Shown: piece by piece, positions 37,301 to 46,431 of the stretch
Layout: the number at the start of each line of letters is the position of its first letter
How positions within the stretch are numbered: position 1 is the stretch's first letter
Source of the DNA: Acetobacter suratthaniensis
Lineage (GTDB): Bacteria > Pseudomonadota > Alphaproteobacteria > Acetobacterales > Acetobacteraceae
DNA: 64,000 nucleotides
Reading direction: 5' to 3'
Assembly: GCF_017377745.1 (NCBI RefSeq)
Contig: NZ_JAFVMG010000011.1
Coordinates: 1-64,000, forward strand
The notes under the pieces: model-generated
What the model was told of the DNA's origin: nothing
The model's database searches: none
The model's input: only the letters and a program-made list of their open reading frames with translations
Translations under genes and position numbers: made by a program

Positions 37301-38409
37301 GCCTGATCTCCCACGTGCGGCCCGGCGGAATCGCTTGCCGCCTCGTCATTCAGCCAATCGGACTGGGCACTCTGCCCTGTGCGAGCACTTTCATCTGGCG
37401 GGGGCACCAGCCCCAGATGCCGCCAGCCCCGCTCACCCAGAACACGCCCGCGACTTGTCCGCAGCACCAGCCCTTCCTGTATCAGATAAGGCTCGATCAC
37501 ATCTTCCAGCGTATCGCGCGATTCGGCCAGTGCGGCGGCGAGTGTTTCAACCCCAACCGGGCCGCCATTATGGTATTCCGCAATCCGGCGCAGGTAACGC
37601 CTGTCCATGCCATCCAGCCCCAGCGAATCGACCTCAAGCCGTTGCAGGGCGGCATCCACCACCTCGGCCCGTACGGCCTCGCCCGATGGCACGGTCATGG
37701 AGGCAAAATCGCGCACCCGGCGTAAAAGCCGCCCGGCAATACGGGGTGTGCCGCGCGCACGGCGGGCAATTTCCATTGCGCCATCGGTGGACAGGGCAAA
37801 GCCCAGCTTGTCCGCCCCGCGCGCGACAATACGCACCAGCTCTTCGGGCGTGTAGAATACCAGCCGCAGCGGAATACCAAAACGGTCGCGCAAAGGCGTT
37901 GCCAGCAGCCCCGCGCGGGTGGTTGCGGCCACCAGCGTAAAGGGCGGCAGGTCTATACGCACCGAGCGCGCGGCCGGGCCTTCGCCAATAATCAGGTCGA
38001 GCTGAAAATCCTCCATCGCGGGATAGAGAATTTCCTCAATCGCGGGCTGAAGACGATGAATTTCGTCAATAAACAGCACATCGCGCGGCTGCAGGTTGGT
38101 CAGGATAGCCGCCAGATCGCCCGCACGCTGGATAACCGGCCCCGATGTGGCGCGAAACCCCACCCCCAGCTCGCGCGAGACAATCTGGGCCAGCGTGGTT
38201 TTGCCCAGACCCGGCGGGCCATGCAGCAGCACGTGATCCAGCGCCTCGCCACGCTGGCGGGCGGCAGCTATGAAAATGGACAGGTTTTCGCGGCTAGCCT
38301 GCTGGCCAGTAAAATCGGCCAGTGTTTGCGGGCGCAGTGCGCCATCGGCCGGGTCTTCCTCAAGCCGGGCGGGGTCAACCGCCCGCTCGGGCATGAACTC
38401 CGCCGTCAT
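37297..38409 (-). CDS. ruvB: Holliday junction branch migration helicase RuvB
   Basis: AAA+ motor that drives branch migration with RuvA. The 370-residue protein has [16 protein letters not shown] (Walker A), [17 protein letters not shown] (Walker B), [18 protein letters not shown] (sensor 1) and the DNA-binding winged helix at the C-terminus ([21 protein letters not shown]). About 35 residues beyond the usual end form a Ser/Ala/Asp tail. It overlaps ruvA and ybgC by four bases each. Confidence 0.98.
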   Translation of the reverse strand: MTAEFMPERAVDPARLEEDPADGALRPQTLADFTGQQASRENLSIFIAAARQRGEALDHVLLHGPPGLGKTTLAQIVSRELGVGFRATSGPVIQRAGDLAAILTNLQPRDVLFIDEIHRLQPAIEEILYPAMEDFQLDLIIGEGPAARSVRIDLPPFTLVAATTRAGLLATPLRDRFGIPLRLVFYTPEELVRIVARGADKLGFALSTDGAMEIARRARGTPRIAGRLLRRVRDFASMTVPSGEAVRAEVVDAALQRLEVDSLGLDGMDRRYLRRIAEYHNGGPVGVETLAAALAESRDTLEDVIEPYLIQEGLVLRTSRGRVLGERGWRHLGLVPPPDESARTGQSAQSDWLNDEAASDSAGPHVGDQA

Positions 38410-39014
38410 CGCGCCAGATCCTTCAGGCTGTCACGCAGCACGGCATCCAGTGTTGCGCCGGAACCGTGGGCCTCCATCACACGGCGCAGCACAGGCAGCG
38501 CCTCCACCCGGCGGAAACCAAGCCCGGCCAGTGCGAGCAGGGCATCAGCCTCGATCCCCCCTTCAGGGGTAGCGCTCACGGGCAGAACAATATCAGCCCC
38601 CGCACCGGGCATACGGCCCGCCTTATCGCGCAGTTCGGTAATAATCCGTTCGGCCAGACGCCCCCCGACACCGGGTGCACGTGTCAGGCTGGCCTTGTCC
38701 GAAGCGCTCAACACCGCCACCAGCTCCCCCGCGGACAGCGTGGACAGGATCGCCAGCGCCACCTTGGCCCCGACCCCCTGCACCCCTGTCAGCAGCCGGA
38801 ACCATGCACGCTCGGCACTTTCGGCAAAACCGTAAAGCAGGATTGCGTCCTCGCGCACCACGGTTTCCACCAGAATGCGGGCTTTTTCGGGCGGGTTGGG
38901 CAAGGCTGCCAGCGTGCGGCTGGACGCCGCAAGCAGATAGCCCACGCCATTCACATCCACCACGCAGCTTCCGGTTTCAACCTGAATGACCAGACCGCAC
39001 AGAAACGCTATCAT
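38406..39014 (-). CDS. ruvA: Holliday junction DNA-binding protein RuvA
   Basis: Tetramer that clamps Holliday junctions and loads RuvB. The 202 residues show the OB-fold start ([20 protein letters not shown], with NGVGY), two helix-hairpin-helix motifs ([16 protein letters not shown] and [16 protein letters not shown]) and a C-terminal RuvB-binding domain. Coupled by ATGA-type overlaps to ruvC before it and ruvB after it. Confidence 0.97.
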   Translation of the reverse strand: MIAFLCGLVIQVETGSCVVDVNGVGYLLAASSRTLAALPNPPEKARILVETVVREDAILLYGFAESAERAWFRLLTGVQGVGAKVALAILSTLSAGELVAVLSASDKASLTRAPGVGGRLAERIITELRDKAGRMPGAGADIVLPVSATPEGGIEADALLALAGLGFRRVEALPVLRRVMEAHGSGATLDAVLRDSLKDLAR

Positions 39015-39517
39015 GCCATTCTTACCCCAGCCGCAATATGGCGCGCACTGGCGCGATGATGAGCATGGCAGATCGCCACCGCCAGTGCATCGGATGCATC
39101 GGCCCGCGCGACTTCCACCCCCGGCAAAAGGCGGCGCACCATCATTTCAACCTGTGTCTTGTCAGCCGAGCCGGTGCCAACCACCGCTTTTTTGACCGCC
39201 AGCGCCCCGTATTCCGCCACCACCAGCCCCGCCAGCGCCGGGGCCAGCAAGGCCACCCCACGCGCATAACCCAGCTTGAGGGTCGCAGCCCCATTCCGGT
39301 TAACGTAGGTTTCCTCTACCGCCGCCTCATCGGGGCTATGCCTGTCAATCAGGCCGAGAAGGCTCTCATGCAGCGCCCGCAGGCGCTCAGGCACGCTTTC
39401 GGCGCTGTTGGTAGCGATAACGCCATTGGCAACATGGCGCAGCCTGTTGCCCTCGACATCAATCACGCCCCAGCCGGTAAAGCGCAGGCCGGGATCAATG
39501 CCGAGCAGACGCGCCAC
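39011..39517 (-). CDS. ruvC: Crossover junction endodeoxyribonuclease RuvC
   Basis: Resolves Holliday junctions by symmetrical nicking. The 168-residue protein has the four acidic catalytic positions: Asp7 (GIDPGLR), Glu in VEETYVN near residue 68, and the pair in ADASDALA near 138-141. Starts three bases after yebC and overlaps ruvA. Confidence 0.97.
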   Translation of the reverse strand: MARLLGIDPGLRFTGWGVIDVEGNRLRHVANGVIATNSAESVPERLRALHESLLGLIDRHSPDEAAVEETYVNRNGAATLKLGYARGVALLAPALAGLVVAEYGALAVKKAVVGTGSADKTQVEMMVRRLLPGVEVARADASDALAVAICHAHHRASARHIAAGVRMA

Positions 39518-39520
39518 GGA

Positions 39521-40270
39521 TCAGGACGACAGCTTTTCCGCCAGATCATCCGGCAGATCGAAATTGGCGTAAACATTCTGCACATCGTCATGATCGTCCA
39601 GAACATCGAGCAGCTTGAACACGCTGCGCGCCTTTTCCTCGTCCAGTGTCACGGTGTTTTCAGGACGCCAGTCCAGCTTGGCACTTTCGGGTTCACCAAA
39701 GCGGGTTTCCAGCGCGTCACGCACAGCAAAGAACGACTCCACCTCGCAGGTGACTTCGTGCCCGGCAGCGGTGCTCACCACGTTTTCGGCCCCTGCCTCG
39801 ATTGCGGCTTCAAGCATGTCATCTTCCGAGGCGGTGGCCGCCGGATACACGATCACACCCAGACGGCGGAACATGAACGACACGGAATTGGCTTCGCCCA
39901 GAGAACCGCCGTATTTGGAAAAAGCCGCGCGCACATCGGACGCCGTGCGGTTGCGGTTGTCGGTCAGCGCTTCCACGATAACGGCCACACCCGCCGGGCC
40001 GTAGCCCTCGTAGCGAATTTCCACGTAGTCATCACCACCCGCGGCCCCGCTAGCCTTCTTGATCGCGCGTTCGATCGTATCCTTGGGCATATTCACTTCG
40101 CGGGCGGCAACAATGGCCGCGCGCAGGCGCGGATTGGAGCCGGGGTCTGGCAGACCGGAGCGCGTGGCCACCGTCAGTTCGCGGATGATCTTGCCGAACT
40201 GCTTGGCGCGCTTGGCATCCTGCGCACCCTTGCGGTGCATGATGTTCTTGAACTGGGAATGACCAGCCAT
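39521..40270 (-). CDS. yebC: YebC/PmpR-family (TACO1-like) translation or transcription factor
   Basis: The 249 residues start [20 protein letters not shown], the family signature, with [32 protein letters not shown] and a three-domain layout. Relatives act on ribosomes stalled at proline stretches or as DNA-binding regulators. It heads the ruv cluster here, as in many bacteria. The window also encodes proteins with long proline runs (TonB, TolA), which fits a translation role but does not prove it. Confidence 0.94.
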   Translation of the reverse strand: MAGHSQFKNIMHRKGAQDAKRAKQFGKIIRELTVATRSGLPDPGSNPRLRAAIVAAREVNMPKDTIERAIKKASGAAGGDDYVEIRYEGYGPAGVAVIVEALTDNRNRTASDVRAAFSKYGGSLGEANSVSFMFRRLGVIVYPAATASEDDMLEAAIEAGAENVVSTAAGHEVTCEVESFFAVRDALETRFGEPESAKLDWRPENTVTLDEEKARSVFKLLDVLDDHDDVQNVYANFDLPDDLAEKLSS

Positions 40271-40318
40271 ATTCCTTAACCCTGTCTACTATCCTGCCAT
40301 GCCGCCACATGCCCCTTA

Positions 40319-43045
40319 TCAGGGCACGCGACCGTGGCAATGCTTGTATTTCCGCCCCGAGCCGCACGGACACGGCGCATTGCGGGGCGTTTCCCCCCAG
40401 CTTGAGGGGTCATCCGGCATAATGGCGCTGCCCCCGATGGGGGTTGCCATGACCGGAGCGGTACCCGGCGCCAGCTCGGCTGCCGTATTGGCGGCAAAGC
40501 CCGGCACTTCGGGGTCCGCGTGGATGGCGGCGGTATCCGCGAACGGATCGACGGCCATCGGCGGGGGCGTGACTTCCACCCGCGCCATAAGTGATGTCAC
40601 GCGCTGGCGCATTTCCTCCAGCATGAACGTAAACAGCGTGAAAGCCTCATGCTTGTATTCGTTCAGCGGATCTTTCTGCCCGTAAGCGCGCAGGCCAATA
40701 CCCTGACGGAGCTGATCAAGCGCATGCAGATGCTCTTTCCAGACCGCGTCATAGGTTGTCAGCAGAACCTGCTTTTCAATAAAGCGCATCAGATCGGGGC
40801 CAATATTGGCCGCCCGTGCCGCCTGTGCCTGCGTGGCGGCCTGACTAATGCGCGAGGCCATGCCCTCGGCATCCATACCGTCCTCACGCGACCAGTCCGC
40901 CAGTGGCAGATCAAGCGCGAAAGTGCGGCTTACCTCCTGTGTCAGCCCTTCAATATTCCACTGTTCGGCAAACGATTTTTCCGGGATGTGCTGGGCCACC
41001 AGCATGTCGATGACATCATCCTGCGCGTCTGCAACGATGGTGGAGACATCTTCCGTCGCCATGAACTCACGGCGCTGGGTATACACTTCCTTGCGCTGGT
41101 CATTCATCACATCATCATATTTGAGCGTGTTCTTGCGCATGTCGAAGTTGCGGGCTTCGACCTTTTTCTGCGCGCGCTCAAGCGCCTTGCTCAGCCAGGG
41201 ATGAACAATGGCCTCGCCCTCCTTCATGCCCATTTTCTGGAACATGCCGCTCATGCGGTCGGAGCCGAAAATCCGCATCAGGTCATCCTGAAGCGAGATA
41301 AAGAAGCGCGAATTACCCGGATCACCCTGCCGCCCGGCACGGCCGCGCAGCTGGTTATCAATACGGCGGCTTTCATGCCGCTCGGTGCCGATCACGTACA
41401 GACCGCCCGCTTCGCGCACAATTTCGTGATCACGCGCGACACGGGTACGGATCGCCTGCTCAGCGGCGTCGCGCTCGGGGCCTTCGGGGGCATCGCCCAG
41501 TTCCTGAGCGATCAGCATTTCCACATTGCCGCCCAGCTTGATGTCGGTGCCACGCCCGGCCATGTTGGTGGCGATGGTAATCGCACCCGGCGCGCCCGCC
41601 TGCGCGACAATCCCGGCTTCCTTTTCATGGAAACGGGCATTGAGCACATTATGCGGCACGTTTTCGCGCTTGAGCAGCTCGGACAGAGCCTCGCTTTTCT
41701 CAATCGACGTAGTGCCAACCAGAATGGGCTGGCCGCGTTCATGCACCGCACGGATGAGCGTTACCACCGCACCGAATTTTTCGGCCTCGGTCAGGTAGAT
41801 TTCGTCATCCTCGTCCTTGCGGGACACGGGGCGGTTGGTGGGGATGGCCACCACATCGAGATTATAGATCTCGGCAAATTCGTCGGCTTCCGTCATGGCC
41901 GTGCCGGTCATGCCCGACAGGCGCGGATAAAGCCTGAAGAAGTTCTGGAAGGTAATGGAGGCCAGCGTCTGGTTTTCCTGCTGAACCTCGACATGTTCCT
42001 TGGCTTCGAGTGCCTGATGCAGGCCATCGGAATACCGGCGGCCTTCCATCATACGGCCGGTAAACTCGTCGATGATAACGACCTTGCCACCCCGCACGAT
42101 GTAATCCACATCGCGTGCGAACAGGGTATGGGCGCGAAGCGACTGCTGCACATGATGCACCACGGCTACGTGGTGCAGGTCGTACAGCCCGCCTTCGCCC
42201 AGCACACCGGCGGCGCGGAGCAGGTCTTCCACCTGTTCGGAACCGCTGTCCGTCAGAATGACGGTGCGGAACTTTTCGTCTTTTTCGTAGGCTGTCTCAT
42301 CGCGCACCAGCTCGCTCACCACCGCATCCACCGCGCGGTACAGATCGGAACTGTCTTCCGCCGGACCGGAGATGATCAGCGGCGTGCGAGCCTCGTCGAT
42401 CAGGATCGAGTCCACTTCATCGACAATGGCGTGGTGGAAGGGCCTCTGAACCATTTCGTTCAGATGGTACTTCATGTTGTCACGCAGGTAGTCGAAGCCG
42501 AATTCGTTATTGGTACCGTAGGTGATGTCAGCCGCATAGGCCTGCCTGCGGGCATCATCTGGCATGTTGGGCACGATCACGCCCGTGGTCAGGCCCAGAA
42601 ATTCGTAGAGCCGCCCCATTTCGGCCGCGTCACGCGCGGCCAGATAGTCATTGACCGTAACAACATGCACGCCCTTGCCCGACAGCCCGCTGAGATAGAC
42701 GGCCAATGTCGCCACAAGGGTCTTGCCCTCACCAGTGCGCATTTCCGCGATGCGGCCAGCATGCAGCACCATGCCGCCGATAAGCTGCACATCAAAATGC
42801 CGCATGCCCAGCACACGTTTGGCCGCTTCGCGCGTTACAGCAAAAGCCTCGGGCAGGAGATCGTCCAGCGTGGAGCCATTGCTCAGACGTTCTCTGAACT
42901 CCAGAGTTTTTGCGGCAAGGGCTGCATCATCCAGAACCTGGATCTGCGGTTCAAGCGCGTTGATTTCCTGCACACGGCGTTGGAAAACCTTGAGTGTCCG
43001 CTCATTGGCTGTGCCAAACAGGGCGCGGATGACGCGAGAAAACAT
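40319..43045 (-). CDS. secA: Protein translocase motor subunit SecA
   Basis: ATPase that pushes preproteins through SecYEG. From ATG 43045 the protein is 908 residues; GGAAAGG lies six bases upstream and [19 protein letters not shown] is a normal N-terminus, so the longer frame reaching 43231 is rejected. Motifs: [12 protein letters not shown] (Walker A), [30 protein letters not shown], and the C-terminal zinc/SecB site [15 protein letters not shown]. An acidic Ala/Pro linker precedes the zinc site. It is divergent from the parvulin gene, with a 294-bp shared upstream region. Confidence 0.98.
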   Translation of the reverse strand: MFSRVIRALFGTANERTLKVFQRRVQEINALEPQIQVLDDAALAAKTLEFRERLSNGSTLDDLLPEAFAVTREAAKRVLGMRHFDVQLIGGMVLHAGRIAEMRTGEGKTLVATLAVYLSGLSGKGVHVVTVNDYLAARDAAEMGRLYEFLGLTTGVIVPNMPDDARRQAYAADITYGTNNEFGFDYLRDNMKYHLNEMVQRPFHHAIVDEVDSILIDEARTPLIISGPAEDSSDLYRAVDAVVSELVRDETAYEKDEKFRTVILTDSGSEQVEDLLRAAGVLGEGGLYDLHHVAVVHHVQQSLRAHTLFARDVDYIVRGGKVVIIDEFTGRMMEGRRYSDGLHQALEAKEHVEVQQENQTLASITFQNFFRLYPRLSGMTGTAMTEADEFAEIYNLDVVAIPTNRPVSRKDEDDEIYLTEAEKFGAVVTLIRAVHERGQPILVGTTSIEKSEALSELLKRENVPHNVLNARFHEKEAGIVAQAGAPGAITIATNMAGRGTDIKLGGNVEMLIAQELGDAPEGPERDAAEQAIRTRVARDHEIVREAGGLYVIGTERHESRRIDNQLRGRAGRQGDPGNSRFFISLQDDLMRIFGSDRMSGMFQKMGMKEGEAIVHPWLSKALERAQKKVEARNFDMRKNTLKYDDVMNDQRKEVYTQRREFMATEDVSTIVADAQDDVIDMLVAQHIPEKSFAEQWNIEGLTQEVSRTFALDLPLADWSREDGMDAEGMASRISQAATQAQAARAANIGPDLMRFIEKQVLLTTYDAVWKEHLHALDQLRQGIGLRAYGQKDPLNEYKHEAFTLFTFMLEEMRQRVTSLMARVEVTPPPMAVDPFADTAAIHADPEVPGFAANTAAELAPGTAPVMATPIGGSAIMPDDPSSWGETPRNAPCPCGSGRKYKHCHGRVP

Positions 43046-43339
43046 GAACACCTTTCCGGAACTGAACCGCCTTACGAATGATACAGCCATGACGCCTGCC
43101 GGACAGGCAATGGCACCAGCGCGCAGGCCTGTCTTGGGCACGGCTTGCTCCGCAAAATAGGACCGGGCCGGTCTGCGGTCAACCAACCCCTGCCTTTTGT
43201 GCCGAACCTCGCCCCCGCGCGCATGGGCCACACCGGCTGCAAGCGGCAGAGCGGGCGCGCAAGAAACAGGGCTTGCCGGGTGGGTTAGCCTCCTTCATAC
43301 AGGGTGGACAGTTTTCAACCTGTGCAAGGTTCTGATTTC

Positions 43340-44287
43340 ATGCGGTTCACGTCCTACGCGTCCGGGCTGGCGGTTGCCACCCTGCTTGGTTCATCCCTGC
43401 TGGTTCATCCCTCCCATGCAGCCGACCCCGCCTCCCCTCCTGCCGCGGCCCCGGCTGCCGACAAGGAAAAGCCGGCAGACCCGGCCTCCGTTGTCGCAAC
43501 CGTAAACGGTGAAAAAATCACTCTGGCGGACGTGCAGGAAGCTGCGGGCAGCATTCCCCCACAGATGCGCCAGCTCCCGCCCAACGTGATCATTCCCATG
43601 CTGGTCAACCAGCTGATCGACCAGAAGGCGATCCTGCTCGCAGCACGCAAGGACGGGCTGGACAAGAAGCCGGAAACCCAGAAGCTGATGACCTCTGCCG
43701 CCGACACGGCGCTGCAGAACGCCTGGCTGTCGCAGTCGGTCATGCCGCACCTGACGGATGCGGACATGTCCAAGTACTACGAAGAAAACTACGCCAACAA
43801 GGCGCCTGAAAAGGAAGTGCACGCCCGGCACATCCTGCTCAAGACCGAAGCCGAAGGGCAGGATGTCATCAAGAAGCTGAAGGCCGGTGCCGATTTCGGC
43901 AAGCTGGCCGCCGAGCTTTCCACCGACAAGGGCAGCGCCCAGCAGAACGGTGGCGATCTGGGCTGGTTCAAGAAAGGCGACATGATCCCCGCCTTCTCCG
44001 ATGCCGCTTTCGCCATGAAAAAGGGTGATATCAGCACCACTCCGGTCAAGAGCCAGTACGGCTACCACGTGATTCAGGTGCTCGACACCCGCACGGACCC
44101 CGTGCCGTCGCTGGATTCCGTGCGTGACAAGATCCGTCAGGCGCTGATCCAGAAATACGTGCGTGAAGCCGTGGATAAAGCCGCAGCCCACGTCAAGATC
44201 GTGCGTTTCGACCCCACCACCGGCAAGCAGCTGCCTAATGCACCCGCCGCACCGGCCGGGGCAGCAGCCGCACCCGCCAAAAAATAA
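43340..44287 (+). CDS. Periplasmic parvulin-type peptidyl-prolyl isomerase
   Basis: SurA/PpiC-type foldase for exported proteins. From ATG 43340 (AAGG nine bases before) the 315-residue product begins with a signal peptide ending at PSHA-AD near residue 28. A SurA-N-like helical region follows (VATVNGEKITLADVQEAAG), then a parvulin domain (about 150-245) with HARHILLKTEAEGQ, ADFGKLAAELSTDKGSAQQN, GGDLGWFKKGDMIPAF and SQYGYHVIQV. The tail is Ala/Pro/Lys-rich. It is opposite secA, a sensible pairing for export, but not an operon. Too short for full SurA. Confidence 0.92.
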   Translation: MRFTSYASGLAVATLLGSSLLVHPSHAADPASPPAAAPAADKEKPADPASVVATVNGEKITLADVQEAAGSIPPQMRQLPPNVIIPMLVNQLIDQKAILLAARKDGLDKKPETQKLMTSAADTALQNAWLSQSVMPHLTDADMSKYYEENYANKAPEKEVHARHILLKTEAEGQDVIKKLKAGADFGKLAAELSTDKGSAQQNGGDLGWFKKGDMIPAFSDAAFAMKKGDISTTPVKSQYGYHVIQVLDTRTDPVPSLDSVRDKIRQALIQKYVREAVDKAAAHVKIVRFDPTTGKQLPNAPAAPAGAAAAPAKK

Positions 44288-44299
44288 GTAACGCATAAA

Positions 44300-44368
44300 C
44301 CACCCCCATCGCGGCCATGCCGCAAGGGGGTGGCTGGATACGGCACGGGCGGGTATAATCCCGCCCGT
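44300..44368 (+). terminator. Two consecutive hairpins after the parvulin gene
   Basis: The first, CCACCCCC (44300-44307) with GGGGGTGG (44326-44333), has an inner GCGG-CCGC stem. The second, ACGGGCGGG (44345-44353), loop TATAAT, CCCGCCCGT (44360-44368), is followed by a weak T stretch. Together they likely end the transcript before argJ. Confidence 0.7.
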
Positions 44369-44412
44369 CTTCCATTTTACCCCCTGTCCTTACCGTCCAA
44401 GGATTCCGCCTC

Positions 44413-45654
44413 ATGGCGCAGCCTCTGCCTGTTTCTCCGCTTGCTCTTCCCCTGCCTGAACTGGGCCTGGTTCGCGGGGTTCGTCTGGGGGCCATTGCCG
44501 CAGGAATCCGCTACAAAGGCCGCAAGGATCTGGTGCTGGCCGAGTTTGACCCCGGCACCACGGTGGCGGGCGTTTTCACGCGCTCCAAGTGCCCCGGCGC
44601 CCCGGTGGACTGGTGCCGCGCCATCCTGCCCGCAGGCCGTGCGCGCGCACTGGTGGTAAATGCGGGCAACGCCAATGTTTTCACCGGCCGGGCCGGACGC
44701 GAAACCTGCGAGCAGACAGCCCAGGCAGCCGCCACACTCACCCACTGCACGCCGGATGAAGTCTATCTGGCCTCTACGGGTGTTATTGGCGAAATCCTGC
44801 CTGCTCAGCGCATTACCGCAGCCCTGCCCGCCCTGCATGAAGCCCTGAGCGAAACCGGCTGGGAAGCCGCGGCACGCGGGATCATGACCACCGACACCTT
44901 CCCCAAGGCCGCGCGGCGCACGGCCCTACTGGGCGGGGTTGAAGTCACCATTCAGGGCATGGCCAAGGGCAGCGGCATGATCGCGCCCGACATGGCCACC
45001 ATGCTGTCCTTTGTCGCAACCGACGCCGCCCTGCCCGCGCCCCTTTTACAGGCCATGCTGTCAGCCGGGGTCAAGCGTACGTTCAACTGCATTACGGTTG
45101 ATTCCGACACCTCCACCTCCGACATGGTGCTGCTGTTCGCCACGGGTGCGGCAGGGAACGCCCTGCCCGCCAGCACCACGGCCGATGCCCCTGAACTCGC
45201 GGCCTTCCGTCAGGCGCTGGACAGCCTGCTGGAAGAACTGGCCCTGATGGTGATCCGCGATGGTGAGGGTGCGACCAAGCTCATGACCATTGATGTGACC
45301 GGTGCGGTCTCTGACGAATCCGCATGGCGCGTGGCCATGGCCATTGGCAACTCGCCGCTGGTCAAGACCGCTATCGCGGGGGAAGATGCCAACTGGGGCC
45401 GCATTGTCATGGCTGTCGGCAAATGCGGCGAACCCGCAGACCGTGATACGCTGAGCGTTTCCATTGGCGGTGTCTGCATCGCCCAAAACGGCACCGTGCG
45501 GGATGGCTATGACGAAACCCCCGTGGTCGCCCACATGAAGGGGCAGGAAATCGCCATCGCGGTTGATCTGGGACTGGGCGAAGGCCGCACCCGCGCCTGG
45601 AGCTGCGACCTGACCCACGGCTATATCGACATCAACGGCTCCTATCGGAGCTGA
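44413..45654 (+). CDS. argJ: Bifunctional glutamate N-acetyltransferase / amino-acid acetyltransferase ArgJ
   Basis: Moves acetyl from N-acetylornithine to glutamate in the cyclic arginine pathway, and may also use acetyl-CoA. The 413-residue precursor has the self-cleavage site in KGSGMIAPDMATMLSF, where Thr of ATML becomes the new N-terminus and nucleophile. TSTSDMVLLFATG and the C-terminal NGSYRS are family features. It is followed 19 bases later by the RDD gene, so the two probably share a transcript ending at the strong terminator near 46.4 kb. Confidence 0.96.
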   Translation: MAQPLPVSPLALPLPELGLVRGVRLGAIAAGIRYKGRKDLVLAEFDPGTTVAGVFTRSKCPGAPVDWCRAILPAGRARALVVNAGNANVFTGRAGRETCEQTAQAAATLTHCTPDEVYLASTGVIGEILPAQRITAALPALHEALSETGWEAAARGIMTTDTFPKAARRTALLGGVEVTIQGMAKGSGMIAPDMATMLSFVATDAALPAPLLQAMLSAGVKRTFNCITVDSDTSTSDMVLLFATGAAGNALPASTTADAPELAAFRQALDSLLEELALMVIRDGEGATKLMTIDVTGAVSDESAWRVAMAIGNSPLVKTAIAGEDANWGRIVMAVGKCGEPADRDTLSVSIGGVCIAQNGTVRDGYDETPVVAHMKGQEIAIAVDLGLGEGRTRAWSCDLTHGYIDINGSYRS

Positions 45655-45673
45655 AAACCCGGAGCAGGCTTCA

Positions 45674-46345
45674 ATGTCTACATTTACGCCGCCCCCCGGC
45701 TGGGGCTCCCCCCCTGCCACACCCGCCGCGCCAGATAACGGCGCATGGAACAACCCTCAGGCACAGGTCTGGGTTTATGCCGGGTTCTGGTGGCGTGTCT
45801 GGGCCTTTCTGATTGATACCGTGCTGCTTTCCGTTGCGGAAGGCGTGGCGGGGATGTTCGTGGGGCCGGAAATTTCCGTCCGCTGGCAGGAGCTGCCTTT
45901 GTCCGGGGCGGATGGCCAGTCTACCAATGTGGTGGACATCGCAGCACTGGCGGATACCACGCAGCCATACGCGCATATGCTGCATGGCGTGTCCGTTCTG
46001 GTGCCGCACCTGCAAACCGGCAACTGGCAGACCCCCGGCAGCGTCTTGCTGGCCCTGCTGCCAGCACTGTATTTTATCCTGTTCGAATCCTCGCGCCTGC
46101 AGGCCACTCCCGGCAAACAGCTATGCCGCCTGAAGGTTGTCACCCTCACCGGCGAGCGGATTTCGCTACCGCGCGCCGTGGTGCGGTTTGCCATCAAGGC
46201 ATTCATTTCTTTCCCGCTCCTGTATATTGGCGTGCTGATGGTGGCCTTCACCCGCCGCAAGCAGGGGCTGCATGACCTGATCGCGGGCACGCTTGTTGTC
46301 CGCCACGACGCACCGCGCACCGTATCCTTCGGCCCTCGGGGCTGA
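45674..46345 (+). CDS. RDD-family membrane protein
   Basis: 223 residues with a Pro-rich cytosolic start. The RDD-type motif is seen as WWRVWAFLIDTVLLS (residues about 40-54), with Arg and Asp conserved, then further hydrophobic segments near 120-140 and 180-195 and the ending RRKQGLHDLIAGTLVVRHD, a family hallmark. The role of RDD proteins is mostly unknown; some help sodium or proton exchange. It sits between argJ and a strong terminator. Confidence 0.9.
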   Translation: MSTFTPPPGWGSPPATPAAPDNGAWNNPQAQVWVYAGFWWRVWAFLIDTVLLSVAEGVAGMFVGPEISVRWQELPLSGADGQSTNVVDIAALADTTQPYAHMLHGVSVLVPHLQTGNWQTPGSVLLALLPALYFILFESSRLQATPGKQLCRLKVVTLTGERISLPRAVVRFAIKAFISFPLLYIGVLMVAFTRRKQGLHDLIAGTLVVRHDAPRTVSFGPRG

Positions 46346-46356
46346 ACGCGCACCCG

Positions 46357-46397
46357 CTGGCCCCGGCCCGAACCGATCGGGCGGGGCCAGTTTTTTT
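46357..46397 (+). terminator. Rho-independent terminator after the RDD gene
   Basis: CTGGCCCCGGCCCGA (46357-46371) pairs with TCGGGCGGGGCCAG (46377-46390), with one bulged G, and seven T follow (46391-46397). It stands only 35 bases before the next start codon, so the channel gene needs its own promoter, perhaps inside the RDD gene. Confidence 0.95.
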
Positions 46398-46431
46398 CCT
46401 GTTCCTTCATCAGAAAAAGGATATGGCACCC

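Noticed and set aside
40649-43081. An 810-codon plus-strand open frame opposite secA
   Set aside because: Antisense shadow of SecA with no ribosome site or domain pattern.
44354-44359. TATAAT as an argJ promoter -10
   Set aside because: It is the loop of a strong GC hairpin and has no suitable -35; the hairpin reading is preferred, though dual use is not excluded.
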